A stretch of DNA of 64,000 nucleotides from Rhodococcus sp. SGAir0479 (GTDB lineage: Bacteria; Actinomycetota; Actinomycetes; Mycobacteriales; Mycobacteriaceae), in assembly GCF_005484805.1 (NCBI RefSeq), contig NZ_CP039432.1, positions 2,170,001 through 2,234,000 on the forward strand, given 5' to 3'. Position 1 is the first letter of the stretch. Every line of letters begins with the position of its first letter. This document shows, piece by piece, positions 8,871 through 17,108 of the stretch. A model generated the notes under the pieces. It did not search any database. It worked only from the letters and a program-made list of their open reading frames with translations, and had not been told where the DNA came from. The position numbers and the translations under genes are program-made.

Positions 8871-10211
8871 CTAGAGGCCGAGGTAGGCCTTCAGCTCGAA
8901 GGGAGTGACCTGATTGCGGTAGTCCTCCCACTCGCGCCGCTTGTTGCGGAGGAAGAAGTCGAAGACGTGCTCACCGAGCGCCTCCGCGACCAGCTCGGAC
9001 TTCTCCATCTCCTGCAGGGCCTCCGCCAGGCTCCCCGGCAGCGGCTTGTAGCCCATCGCGCGACGCTCGGCATCGGTGAGGGCCCAGACGTCGTCCTCCG
9101 CCTCGGGCGGGAGCTCGTAGCCCTTCTCGATGCCGCGCAGACCCGCGGCCAGCAGCACCGCGAACGTCAGATACGGATTGCAGGCCGAGTCGGGGCTGCG
9201 GACCTCGACGCGCCGCGAGGACGCCTTGTTGGGCGTGTACATCGGCACCCGGATCAGCGCCGACCGGTTGGACGGACCCCACGTGGCCGCGGTGGGCGCC
9301 TCGCCGCCGTGGACGAGCCGCTTGTAGGAGTTCACCCACTGGTTGGTCACGGCACTGATCTCGTTGGCGTGCTCGAGGATGCCGGCGATGAAGGCCTTAC
9401 CGGTCTCGGACAGCTGCATCGGATCGTCCGGGTTGTGGAAGGCGTTGGTGTCGCCCTCGAACAGGCTCATGTGCGTGTGCATCGCCGAACCGGCCTGGTC
9501 ACCGAAGGGCTTGGGCATGAACGACGCCCGCACACCCTCGTCGATCGCGACCTCCTTGACGACGTACCGGAACGTCATCACGTTGTCCGCCATCGACAGC
9601 GCGTCCGCGTAGCGCAGGTCGATCTCCTGCTGCCCGGGCGCGGCCTCGTGGTGGCTGAACTCGACGGAGATGCCCATCGACTCGAGTGCGTCGATCGCGT
9701 GCCGCCGGAAGTTGGGGGCGCGGTCGTGGACGGCCTGGTCGAAGTAGCCGCCGCTGTCGGCCGGGATCGGCGGGGTGCCGTCGATCGGGCCGTTCTCGAG
9801 CAGGAAGAACTCGATCTCGGGGTGCACGTAGCACGAGAAGCCGAGGTCGCTGGCCTTGCTGAGCTGGCGGCGCAGCACGTGCCGCGGGTCGGCCCACGAC
9901 GGCGTGCCGTCGGGCATCGCGATGTCGCAGAACATGCGCGCCGAGTGCTGCGCGCCGTCCTTGTGGGCCCACGGCAGGATCTGGAAGGTCGACGCGTCCG
10001 GCTTGGCGACGGTGTCCGCCTCCGAGACCCGCGAGAAGCCCTCGATCGCGGAGCCGTCGAAGCCGATGCCCTCCTCGAAGGCACCCTCCAGTTCCGCGGG
10101 CGCGATCGCCACCGACTTGAGGTATCCGAGCACGTCGGTGAACCACAACCGGACGAACCGAATGTCGCGCTCTTCGAGGGTGCGAAGCACGAACTCCTTT
10201 TGGCGATCCAT
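8871..10211 (-). CDS. glnA2: Type I glutamine synthetase GlnA2
   Basis: Protein of 446 residues if started at the ATG at 10211 (MDRQKEFVLRTLEERDIRFV), the length I recall for mycobacterial GlnA2; a TTG at 10229 is possible but has no support. The beta-grasp N-domain ends with GIGFDGSAIEGF, and the catalytic domain holds HPEIEFFLL, the SAMHTHMSL ATP-site region and the NRSALIRVP arginines. The adenylylation loop of GlnA1 (DLYELPPEE) is replaced by DDVWALTDAERRAMG, so GlnE should not regulate it. Mycobacterial GlnA2 has been linked to glutamine/glutamate homeostasis; in other actinobacteria homologues act on polyamines or other amines. There is little room for a leader, suggesting a leaderless mRNA. 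Confidence 0.95.
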   Translation of the reverse strand: MDRQKEFVLRTLEERDIRFVRLWFTDVLGYLKSVAIAPAELEGAFEEGIGFDGSAIEGFSRVSEADTVAKPDASTFQILPWAHKDGAQHSARMFCDIAMPDGTPSWADPRHVLRRQLSKASDLGFSCYVHPEIEFFLLENGPIDGTPPIPADSGGYFDQAVHDRAPNFRRHAIDALESMGISVEFSHHEAAPGQQEIDLRYADALSMADNVMTFRYVVKEVAIDEGVRASFMPKPFGDQAGSAMHTHMSLFEGDTNAFHNPDDPMQLSETGKAFIAGILEHANEISAVTNQWVNSYKRLVHGGEAPTAATWGPSNRSALIRVPMYTPNKASSRRVEVRSPDSACNPYLTFAVLLAAGLRGIEKGYELPPEAEDDVWALTDAERRAMGYKPLPGSLAEALQEMEKSELVAEALGEHVFDFFLRNKRREWEDYRNQVTPFELKAYLGL

Positions 10212-10279
10212 GCCCGCGAGACTAGGCAAACTGCGTTAAATCTGTGTTACATCGTGAAATTCGTCTCGTCCTCGGCAGC

Positions 10280-11845
10280 TCAGCACGTCAGGTCCGGATC
10301 GGGCACGGTCCCGTCCACGAAGTACGCGGTCACCGGTTCGTCCACGCAGGCGACGCCGTCGAACGTCGCGGTGTGCTGGGTCCCCCGGTAGGTCACGAGC
10401 GTTCCCCCCAACTGTTTGGCCAGGTCCACGCCCGCCTGGTACGGCGTCGCCGGGTCCTCGGTGGTGGAGACGACGACCACCGGAGGCAGCCCCTGCACCG
10501 TGACGGTGTGGGGCGCGCCCGTGTTCGGCACGGGCCAGAACGCGCACGCGTCGAGCGGGGCGTTGCCGGTGCCGCGGCCGTCGTCGAGGAAGGGCGCCGC
10601 CTGCCGGTACCGCGCGTCCGCCTCCCCCGCCACCGCCCGATCGGTCACCGGCGGGTCGTCGACGCAGCGGATCGCGTTGAACGCGTCCTCGAGGTTCGAG
10701 TAGCTGCCGTCGTCCATCCGCCCCTCGTACAGGTCGGCCAACAACAGCAGGGTGTCCCCGCGCCCCTCGGCGAGCTGGCTCAGCCCACCGCGCAGCGAAC
10801 TCCACAGGTTGGGCGAGTACAGCGCCTGCTGCACCCCCGTCACGGCGTCGTCGTAGCTGAGACCGCGCGGGTCCGTCGTCGCGGCGGGACGAGCCACCAG
10901 CGGGTCGACCAGCGCCCGGAAGCGGACGGTGGCGGCGGCCGGGTCGGCGCCGAGCGGACAATCGACGCTCCGCCCGCATTCGGCGGCGAACGCGTCGAAC
11001 GCCTTCTGGAAGCCCTCCCCCTGCAGCACCGACTCCTCGACGGGGTCCTGCTGCGGATCGAGTGCGCCGTCGAGAACCATCGCGCGCACGTTCCCGGGGA
11101 AGGCCTCCGCGTACGCCGTGCCGAGCCGGGTGCCGTACGAATAGCCGAGGTAGTTGAGCTTCGCGTCCCCCAGCACCGAACGGATCACGTCCATGTCCCG
11201 GACCACCTCGCGCGTGCCCACGTGCGCGAGCAGCGGCAGCCCGGAACGTTCGGCGCACCGCGCGGCGTACAGGCGGTTCTTCTGCTCGGTACGGGCGATG
11301 CCCGCCGGACTCGTGTCGACATCGGCCTCGCCGCGCCGGGCGTCGGTCTCCTGCGGCGTCTGGCAGCGCACCTGTGGCGTCGACGCGCCGACACCGCGCG
11401 GGTCGAAACCGATGACGTCGAACCGCCGGCCGAGTTCGGTGCCGTCCGCGACCGTGGCCAGCCCCAGCCCCGACGCACCCGGCCCGCCGGGGTTGACGAG
11501 CAGAGAGCCGAGCCGCGCCCCCGTCGCGGCGGCACGCGAGATCGCGATCTGCGCCGTCGCACCGCCCGGATCGGCGTAGTCGAGCGGCACGGTGACGTGC
11601 GCACACTCGAGGGCAGGGTCGAGCTCCTCGCCGTCGGTCGCGAAGCCGTCGCACGAACCCCACGCCACCTGCTGGGTGTAGAACGAGTCGAGCCCCGGCG
11701 GCACCGTCCCCGCGCCCGCGACCTGCTCCGCGGCGACCGGGGTGCCGGTCACCGTCTCGGATCTGTCCGCCGAACCGCATCCGACCGCGAGCGCGGCCAC
11801 GGTCCCGATCGCAGCGGCCACGAGCAAACGGGGTCTGGACTGCAT
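10280..11845 (-). CDS. Lipoprotein alpha/beta-hydrolase, Hip1/CaeA-like (tripeptidyl aminopeptidase family)
   Basis: Protein of 521 residues from the ATG at 11845, directly followed by a lipoprotein signal with lipobox LAVGC (Cys23). The alpha/beta-hydrolase core shows oxyanion-loop NPGGPGASG at 118-126, nucleophile Ser236 in GYSYGTRLG, acid in STTEDPATPYQAG and His in RGTQHTATF, plus the TAP-like C-terminal domain. The homologue CaeA/Hip1 of M. tuberculosis (Rv2224c) is a cell-envelope serine protease, and the order glnA2-hydrolase-panB is the same there, although M. tuberculosis has two copies in tandem and this window has one. It diverges from panB across 186 bases. Confidence 0.93.
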   Translation of the reverse strand: MQSRPRLLVAAAIGTVAALAVGCGSADRSETVTGTPVAAEQVAGAGTVPPGLDSFYTQQVAWGSCDGFATDGEELDPALECAHVTVPLDYADPGGATAQIAISRAAATGARLGSLLVNPGGPGASGLGLATVADGTELGRRFDVIGFDPRGVGASTPQVRCQTPQETDARRGEADVDTSPAGIARTEQKNRLYAARCAERSGLPLLAHVGTREVVRDMDVIRSVLGDAKLNYLGYSYGTRLGTAYAEAFPGNVRAMVLDGALDPQQDPVEESVLQGEGFQKAFDAFAAECGRSVDCPLGADPAAATVRFRALVDPLVARPAATTDPRGLSYDDAVTGVQQALYSPNLWSSLRGGLSQLAEGRGDTLLLLADLYEGRMDDGSYSNLEDAFNAIRCVDDPPVTDRAVAGEADARYRQAAPFLDDGRGTGNAPLDACAFWPVPNTGAPHTVTVQGLPPVVVVSTTEDPATPYQAGVDLAKQLGGTLVTYRGTQHTATFDGVACVDEPVTAYFVDGTVPDPDLTC

Positions 11846-12031
11846 GTCTACGATCGTGCCACGCCGCCGCGAACCCGCAGGTGCCCACGGCCGCCGCCCC
11901 ATGGCGCCGGATGTGACCAAGCGCACCGACACGGCTCTTCGTGGCCTCACGCCACGGTGGCAGACTGAGACGCGTCAGCATCCCACCCGGGGACCCGCCA
12001 CGTCGGGCCTCGAGGCCAGAAAGGGACAACG

Positions 12032-12874
12032 ATGTCCGAAAACGCTGTCTACGGTTCCTCCGCGCCCACCGCGGCGCCCCGGCGCAAGACCCGGATCCAC
12101 CACCTGCAGGCCATGAAGGCCGAGGGCACTCGGTGGGCCGAACTCACCGCCTACGACTATTCGAGCGCCCGCCTGTTCGAGGAGGCCGGGATTCCGGTGC
12201 TGCTCGTCGGCGACTCCGCCGCCAACGTCGTGTACGGCTACGACACCACGGTGCCGGTCACGATCGACGAGATGCTTCCCCTCGTCCGCGGTGTGGTCCG
12301 CGGCGCCCCCCATGCACTCGTCATCGCCGACCTGCCCTTCGGCAGCTACGAGGCCTCCCCGCAGCAGGCACTCGAGACCGCCTTCCGGTTCATGAAGGAA
12401 GGCCAGGCCCACGCCGTCAAGCTCGAGGGTGGCGAGCGGGTGGCCCCGCAGATCGCCGCACTCACCGCCGCCGGGATTCCCGTCCAGGCCCACATCGGCT
12501 TCACCCCGCAGTCCGTCAACAGCCTCGGTGGCTTCCGCGTCCAGGGACGCGGCGACGGTGCCGAGCAGCTCATCGCCGACGCCATCGCCGTGCAGGAGGC
12601 CGGCGCCTTCTCCGTCGTCATGGAGATGGTTCCCGCCGAACTCGCCGGGCAGGTGACTCGCAAGCTCACCATTCCGACCGTCGGCATCGGCGCCGGCAAC
12701 GAGTGCGACGCCCAGGTGCTGGTGTGGCAGGACATGGCCGGTTACACCAGCGGCAAGACCGCCAAGTTCGTCAAACGCTTCGGCGAGGTCGGGGCGGCCC
12801 TGCGCGACGCCGCAGCCGCCTACCGCGACGAGGTCGAGGGCGGCACGTTCCCGGCCGCCGAGCACAGCTTCTGA
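12032..12874 (+). CDS. panB: 3-methyl-2-oxobutanoate hydroxymethyltransferase (ketopantoate synthesis)
   Basis: Protein of 280 residues; ATG preceded by AAAGGGA. PanB transfers a hydroxymethyl group from methylene-tetrahydrofolate to alpha-ketoisovalerate, the first committed step of pantothenate and CoA synthesis. The (beta/alpha)8 barrel motifs are intact: [16 protein letters not shown], metal-binding [14 protein letters not shown] (Asp61), [24 protein letters not shown] and [19 protein letters not shown]. The first 20 residues are an extra, probably disordered N-terminus. It stands alone, with a terminator after it. Confidence 0.98.
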   Translation: MSENAVYGSSAPTAAPRRKTRIHHLQAMKAEGTRWAELTAYDYSSARLFEEAGIPVLLVGDSAANVVYGYDTTVPVTIDEMLPLVRGVVRGAPHALVIADLPFGSYEASPQQALETAFRFMKEGQAHAVKLEGGERVAPQIAALTAAGIPVQAHIGFTPQSVNSLGGFRVQGRGDGAEQLIADAIAVQEAGAFSVVMEMVPAELAGQVTRKLTIPTVGIGAGNECDAQVLVWQDMAGYTSGKTAKFVKRFGEVGAALRDAAAAYRDEVEGGTFPAAEHSF

Positions 12875-12897
12875 CGCACGCCGCCCCACCACGGGAG

Positions 12898-12940
12898 ACG
12901 GGGAGGCCGGCCGACGAAATCGGACGACCTCCCCGTTCTT
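12898..12940 (+). terminator. Intrinsic terminator after panB
   Basis: Stem ACGGGGAGG (12898-12906) with CCTCCCCGT (12928-12936) followed by TCTTT; an inner CCGA/TCGG pair closes a CGAAA loop. It begins 24 bases after the panB stop and separates panB from the small lipoprotein gene. Confidence 0.8.
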
Positions 12941-12992
12941 TGGCACACTCGACATTCCGGACCCCGTCCCCGAGAGAACCGAGGTGCAGCCC

Positions 12993-13469
12993 ATGACCGA
13001 ACGCCGAGGACGCCTTGCGGCCACCGCTGCCGCAGCTGCCGCGCTCGCCGCCCTCGTCGGCGGATGCAGCAGCACCGACGACTCCCCGACGCCCGGCAAC
13101 AGCGCACACACCGAGGTCGTCCCCTCCACGTCGGTGCCCTCCTCGGCGCGGACCACCGCGCCCTCGGCGCAGTCCGCCGCCCCGGGTGCAGGCGCGGTGG
13201 GCGCCACCGACCCGCAGGCTGCGCAGCTGTGCTCCGATCTCGAGGAGCAACTGCAGAACTGGCGCACCTACACCCCGACGATCGGCAAGGGCGGACTGAA
13301 CACCGTGGTCATCTCGTGGGCCACCGCCAACGGGATGGACCTGCTGAAGCTCGCGAACGACCGCGGGCAGATCGACGCGATCACCTCGGCGCAATGCCCG
13401 CAGGTGCGCCAGGGCGCGCTGGAAGCGCTCGAGATCCCGAACCTGGCGTCCGCGCTGATCGGTTTCTGA
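12993..13469 (+). CDS. Small secreted lipoprotein of unknown function
   Basis: Protein of 158 residues. The ATG at 12993 has GAGG eight bases upstream and is followed by an Ala-rich signal ending in lipobox LVGGC. Residues 30-75 are a Ser/Thr/Pro/Ala linker typical of actinobacterial lipoproteins. The folded part (75-158) has two cysteines (AAQLCSDLEEQL and ITSAQCPQVRQ), probably a disulfide, and resembles small mycobacterial lipoproteins without assigned role. Only three bases separate its stop from the prolyl iminopeptidase start, so the two are likely cotranscribed. I do not recognise a named family. Confidence 0.85.
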   Translation: MTERRGRLAATAAAAAALAALVGGCSSTDDSPTPGNSAHTEVVPSTSVPSSARTTAPSAQSAAPGAGAVGATDPQAAQLCSDLEEQLQNWRTYTPTIGKGGLNTVVISWATANGMDLLKLANDRGQIDAITSAQCPQVRQGALEALEIPNLASALIGF

Positions 13470-13472
13470 CCC

Positions 13473-14429
13473 GTGCGCACGCTCTACCCCCCGATCACGC
13501 CGCACGAGACCGGTTTCCTCGCCGTCGGCGACGACCAGCGCATGTACTGGGAGGTCAGCGGCAACCCTGCCGGCAGGCCCGTCGTCTTCCTGCACGGCGG
13601 TCCCGGCGGTGGCACCGATCCCGCGCACCGGCGGTTCTTCGACCCCGACGCCTATCGCATCGTGCTGTTCGACCAACGCGGCTGCGGTCGTTCGACCCCG
13701 CACGTCGCCGACGGCGCGGACCTGTCCGTCAACACCGCCGAGCACCTCGTCGCCGACATCGAGGCGCTGCGTACGCATCTCGGCATCGACCGCTGGCAGG
13801 TCTTCGGCGGCTCGTGGGGCTCGACGCTGGCGCTGACGTACGCCCAGCGGTATCCGCACCGGGTGACCGAGTTGGTGCTGCGGGGCATCTTCCTGCTGCG
13901 CCGCAGTGAGATCGACTGGTACTACAACGGCGGCGCCGGGCAACTCTTCCCCGAGCGATGGGAAAAGTTCCTGGCTCCCGTACCGCCCGAAGAGCGCGGC
14001 GGCGACCTCGTCGAGGCGTACCACCGGCTGTTGCACTCGGCCGATCCCGATGTGGCCCTGCGGGCCGCGATCGCGTGGTCGAGCTGGGAAGGCGCGACCA
14101 GCACGTTGCTGCCGCGTCCCGAGCGGGTGGAGGAGACGTCCGAGCCGCGGTTCGCGCTGGCGTTCGCCCGCATCGAGAACCACTACTTCCGGCACGCCGG
14201 CTTCATCGACGAGGGTCAGTTGTTGCGGGACGCCGCTGCGCTGGCGACGATCCCTGGGGTGATCGTGCAGGGACGCTACGACGTCGTCTGCCCCGCCACG
14301 AGCGCGTGGGAGCTGCACCGCGCGTGGCCCACCTCCACGCTGCACATCGTGGACGACGCCGGGCACGCCGCCGCGGAACCGGGTATCACCCACCACCTCG
14401 TCGAGGCCACGGACCGCTTCCGCGCCTGA
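13473..14429 (+). CDS. pip: Prolyl iminopeptidase
   Basis: Protein of 318 residues, GTG start three bases after the lipoprotein stop. This S33 alpha/beta-hydrolase removes N-terminal proline from peptides in the cytoplasm. Visible are HGGPGGG at 41-47 (oxyanion loop), DQRGCGRSTPH at 67-77, nucleophile Ser114 in GGSWGSTLAL, acid in GRYDVVCP and His in DDAGHAAAEP. The cap contains EIDWYYNGGAGQLFPERWE, where the acidic residues bind the free amino terminus of the substrate. Length and motifs agree fully with the family. Confidence 0.95.
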   Translation: MRTLYPPITPHETGFLAVGDDQRMYWEVSGNPAGRPVVFLHGGPGGGTDPAHRRFFDPDAYRIVLFDQRGCGRSTPHVADGADLSVNTAEHLVADIEALRTHLGIDRWQVFGGSWGSTLALTYAQRYPHRVTELVLRGIFLLRRSEIDWYYNGGAGQLFPERWEKFLAPVPPEERGGDLVEAYHRLLHSADPDVALRAAIAWSSWEGATSTLLPRPERVEETSEPRFALAFARIENHYFRHAGFIDEGQLLRDAAALATIPGVIVQGRYDVVCPATSAWELHRAWPTSTLHIVDDAGHAAAEPGITHHLVEATDRFRA

Positions 14430-14474
14430 CGGTTTCGGTCGACGGACGCCGACGGCACTGGTAGACCTGATGCG

Positions 14475-15380
14475 GTGACGGCAGTGAAACACGGAACCGT
14501 GGTCGCCGACGTGATCGTGCCGGCGGCGCGACACCATTACGAGCGACTGACCTCGCTCGCGGCGGACGTGCGCGCGGACGTGCCGGACTCGGTGCACCAG
14601 ATGCGCGTGTCCGCCCGACGTCTGCGCAGTCTCCTCGGTTCGTTCCGTGAGGCGTTCCCCGCCGACAGCACCGCCACCGCCCGGTCCGAACTGCGCTGGC
14701 TCGGTGCGGTTCTCGGACGGGCCCGGGACGCCGAGGTACTCGCCGAGAGGTTCGCGACGCTGATCGACACCCAGCCGGCGGATCTCCTCGTCGGGTCGGT
14801 ACACCAACGTCTGGTCGGCACGCAGGACGACCTCTACCGCGCCGGGCACGCCCAGATCGTCGAGGTGCTCACCCAACCGCGGTACGCCGCCCTGTGCGCG
14901 CTGCTCGACGAGGTCACCGCGGGCACGTACCCGGTGCCGGCGGACGTCACGCTGCGCGGCGGGCTCGACAGGTCGTACCGGCAGCTGCGCAAGGCCGCGA
15001 GGAAGGCCCGCCGCCTCACGAAGGACGCCGCGGACGGCGGGACCGCGGACGTCGGGCCGGCACTGCACCGGGTCCGTAAGCGCGCCAAGAAGCTCCGGTA
15101 CGCGGCCGAGGCCGTCGCGGCGGCGGAGCCGTCGGCCGCCGCGCTCGGCGCCGCCGCCAAGGCCCTGCAGACGCAGCTCGGCGACCACCAGGACGGCGTG
15201 CTGGCGCGCGGATGGATCCTCGACACCGCCGCGCGGGCGCGCGACGAGGACGAGGACACCTTCACCTACGGGCTGCTCTACGCCACCGAGGAGCAGGCGG
15301 CGGCACGCGCGGTCGCCGAGTTGCCCCGCCACGTGAAGGCGATACGCCGGGCGCACCGCACGCTGGGGTTCGGCAGCTGA
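14475..15380 (+). CDS. CHAD domain protein
   Basis: Protein of 301 residues, GTG start. The CHAD domain is a helical bundle rich in conserved His and Arg/Lys: VHQMRVSARRLRSLL at 41-55, LRKAARKARRL near 173, LHRVRKRAKKLRYAAEA near 198 and LGDHQDGV near 236. CHAD domains bind inorganic polyphosphate. The gene sits where M. tuberculosis has Rv2226, which as I recall carries a CYTH triphosphatase domain in front of CHAD; here only CHAD is present. It may therefore be a binding protein rather than an enzyme. It ends at a hairpin shared with the convergent small gene. Confidence 0.92.
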   Translation: MTAVKHGTVVADVIVPAARHHYERLTSLAADVRADVPDSVHQMRVSARRLRSLLGSFREAFPADSTATARSELRWLGAVLGRARDAEVLAERFATLIDTQPADLLVGSVHQRLVGTQDDLYRAGHAQIVEVLTQPRYAALCALLDEVTAGTYPVPADVTLRGGLDRSYRQLRKAARKARRLTKDAADGGTADVGPALHRVRKRAKKLRYAAEAVAAAEPSAAALGAAAKALQTQLGDHQDGVLARGWILDTAARARDEDEDTFTYGLLYATEEQAAARAVAELPRHVKAIRRAHRTLGFGS

Positions 15381-15423
15381 GCCGATCCCGACCGGACACC
15401 GGACCGGGCCGGCGCGAATTCGG

Positions 15424-15455
15424 CTCGCACGGCGCCGAAGTGGCCGCCGTGCGAG
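15424..15455. terminator. Hairpin between convergent CHAD and SPOR-like genes
   Basis: A perfect 11-base stem (CTCGCACGGCG at 15424-15434 with 15445-15455) and a 10-base loop lies in the 91-base gap between two convergent genes. There is no T run on either side, so it would be an L-shaped, GC-only actinobacterial terminator. Confidence 0.55.
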
Positions 15456-15471
15456 ACACGAACCCGGTCGA

Positions 15472-15657
15472 TCAGTTGTTCCACTCTTCGTCGGCGGCGT
15501 CCGCCGCCTTGTTGCGGGCGGCCGCGATCTGCAGGGCACGTTCGGCGCTCTCGCGATCCGGATACGGGCCCATCCGGTCGAAGACGTCGCCGGCCTTGCC
15601 CTGGTGGACGGTGCCGTCGGACAGGTTGAAGTACCACTGGGTGTCGTCGTCGCTCAT
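15472..15657 (-). CDS. Small SPOR-like protein, 61 residues
   Basis: ATG at 15657 with TGAGGGC just upstream. The protein begins MSDDDTQWYFNLSDGTVHQG and continues GPYPDRESAERALQIAAARN. The pattern of an aromatic-rich strand, then FDRMGPYPDRESAERAL, is what small actinobacterial proteins annotated as SPOR-like share, as far as I recall; the usual repeat binds denuded peptidoglycan glycan, but this one has no signal peptide or membrane segment, so that role is doubtful. It is very acidic and ends DAADEEWNN. Codon use matches the neighbours. Function unknown. Confidence 0.8.
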   Translation of the reverse strand: MSDDDTQWYFNLSDGTVHQGKAGDVFDRMGPYPDRESAERALQIAAARNKAADAADEEWNN

Positions 15658-15886
15658 GCCCTCAGTGTGCCCCCTCAGGGCCGCCGTCACCATCCCGTGC
15701 GCGGCCCCGTCGTAACTGCTATGTGAAGTCGGAGTGACAAGCGAGATATGGGTCTGTGACAAACCCGCTCGTCCTGCTAATCTCTGCGCGTACGGCGCAC
15801 TTGTCGACGCCCCCGCGTCCTTCGAACACCGGTGCACCCCGTCGCCCTCGTACCGACGCGTGCGCGTCAGAAATCGGAGTTCCGCC

Positions 15887-15994
15887 ATGTCCTACATCAT
15901 CTTCGACACCCTGCTGCCGTACCTCGGCGAAGCGACCGCCGAGTACTGGGCCAAGCTGCTCATGATCAACCCGCTCGGTGGCTACTTCCAGTAG
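15887..15994 (+). CDS. Putative 35-residue hydrophobic small protein
   Basis: ATG at 15887 with CGGAG eight bases upstream, stop at 15994, and a strong terminator 16 bases later, so it forms a complete transcription unit. The product starts MSYIIFDTLLPYLG and ends INPLGGYFQ; it is amphipathic to hydrophobic with aromatic residues at both ends and no typical signal peptide. The 152 bases upstream contain a possible -10 (CTAATC near 15776) and GTGACAA twice (15732-15738 and 15756-15762). It could be a small membrane or wall-channel peptide, but I recognise no family. The alternative is a non-coding RNA. Confidence 0.5.
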   Translation: MSYIIFDTLLPYLGEATAEYWAKLLMINPLGGYFQ

Positions 15995-16010
15995 TCGAGC
16001 GAACGACGAA

Positions 16011-16037
16011 GGCCCCCGGAGAAATCCGGGGGCCTTT
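16011..16037. terminator. Terminator with GAAA tetraloop between the 35-residue gene and rnpB
   Basis: GGCCCCCGGA (16011-16020), loop GAAA, TCCGGGGGCC (16025-16034), then TTT: a perfect 10-base stem closed by a GNRA tetraloop. It serves the plus-strand small gene and lies 20 bases beyond the 3' end of the minus-strand RNase P RNA. Confidence 0.85.
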
Positions 16038-16053
16038 CGTCTGTCGGGTCGAG

Positions 16054-16486
16054 GCGGACGAGTCGGCGTGTAAGCCGGATCCTGTCCCCGGCGCGAACGC
16101 CGGGTGGCGACCATCCATCTGGGCACACCGTCGCCGGGTACCTCGAGCGGTTCACCCGCAGGCTCGGGCGAGCAGCCCTCGAACACCTGCGCAGCCGCAC
16201 ACCGCGCCCGCGAGGGCACCGGTGCGGCCTTCAACCTTGCTCCGGGCGGGGTTTACCTAGCCGCCCCAGTCACCTGGGGCGCTGGTGCGCTCTTACCGCA
16301 CCTTTTCACCCTCACCGACGCTTGCGCGCCGGCGGTCTGTTTTCTGTGGCACTGTCCCGCGAGTCACCTCGGGTTGCCGTTAGCAACCGCCCTGCTCTGT
16401 GGAGTCCGGACTTTCCTCGGTCCCGGGCCTGACATCTGAAGCGATGCCGGTTCCCGTGATCGCGGCCGCCCGGCCAACTCGTCCGC
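16054..16486 (-). ncRNA. rnpB: RNase P RNA (class A)
   Basis: On the minus strand the highly conserved 5' P4 region GAGGAAAGTCCGGACTCC (near 16421-16404) and CAGGGCGGTTGCTAACGGCA follow, and the 3' part holds the conserved ACAGAAAACAGACCGCC region and ends AGGATCCGGCTTACACGCC. The ends are set by the P1 helix: GCGGACGAGT at 16486-16477 pairs with ACTCGTCCGC at 16063-16054. Length is about 433 bases, normal for high-GC Gram-positives. This ribozyme removes 5' leaders from tRNA precursors together with RnpA, whose gene is not in the window. Confidence 0.96.
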
Positions 16487-16557
16487 ACGACAAGAGTACT
16501 GGGTGACGTCGCCGTGTCCGAACCCGCGGTGTCGGTCCGCCGCACTATCGTCGCGCC

Positions 16558-17085
16558 ATGACCCGTTACGTGGCACTTCTGCGAGGCATCAACGTCGGCG
16601 GCATCAACATCAAGATGGCCGACCTGCGCCGGGTGTTCGTCGATCTCGGGTTCGACGACGTCAGGACGGTGCTCGCGTCGGGCAACGTGCTGTTCACCTC
16701 CGACGCGACCGACGCGGCGCAACTGAAGGCGACCGTCGAGGCGGCACTTCGGGAGGTCTTCGGGTACGAGGCGTGGGTGTTCGTCCTCGACATCGCGAGG
16801 CTGGCCGCCATCGTCGAGGCGTACCCGTTCGACCCGGAGCGCGACGGCTGGCATCCGTACGTGATGTTCACGGCCGAACCGGGAGTGCTCGCGGATCTCC
16901 TCGCGCTACGCGGCGACCTGGATCCCGCGATCGAACGGATCGCAGGCGGCGACGGGGTCCTCTACTGGGAGGTCGAGCGGGGGCGCACGCTCGACAGCAC
17001 GTTCGGCAAGAACACCGGTAAGCCGAAACTGAAGGCCGTCACCACCACCCGGAATCTGCGGACGCTGGTGAAACTGCTGAAGTAG
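16558..17085 (+). CDS. DUF1697 family protein
   Basis: Protein of 175 residues starting MTRYVALLRGINVGGINIKM, the hallmark N-terminus of DUF1697. The family is a small ferredoxin-like alpha-beta fold found widely in bacteria, with no established activity. Also visible are LASGNVLFTS near residue 40, VFVLDIARLAAIV near 78 and the C-terminal GKNTGKPKLKAVTTTRNLRTLVKL, which is conserved and basic. It stands 23 bases ahead of the permease gene and may be cotranscribed with it. Confidence 0.93.
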   Translation: MTRYVALLRGINVGGINIKMADLRRVFVDLGFDDVRTVLASGNVLFTSDATDAAQLKATVEAALREVFGYEAWVFVLDIARLAAIVEAYPFDPERDGWHPYVMFTAEPGVLADLLALRGDLDPAIERIAGGDGVLYWEVERGRTLDSTFGKNTGKPKLKAVTTTRNLRTLVKLLK

Positions 17086-17108
17086 CCGCCGCGTGGCATC
17101 ATGCGGCG

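Noticed and set aside
6057-10391. A very long open frame on the plus strand opposite glnE and glnA2
   Set aside because: It mirrors the strong GC third-position bias of the two real genes on the other strand, and its translation is Arg/Pro/Val/Gly-rich without any domain.
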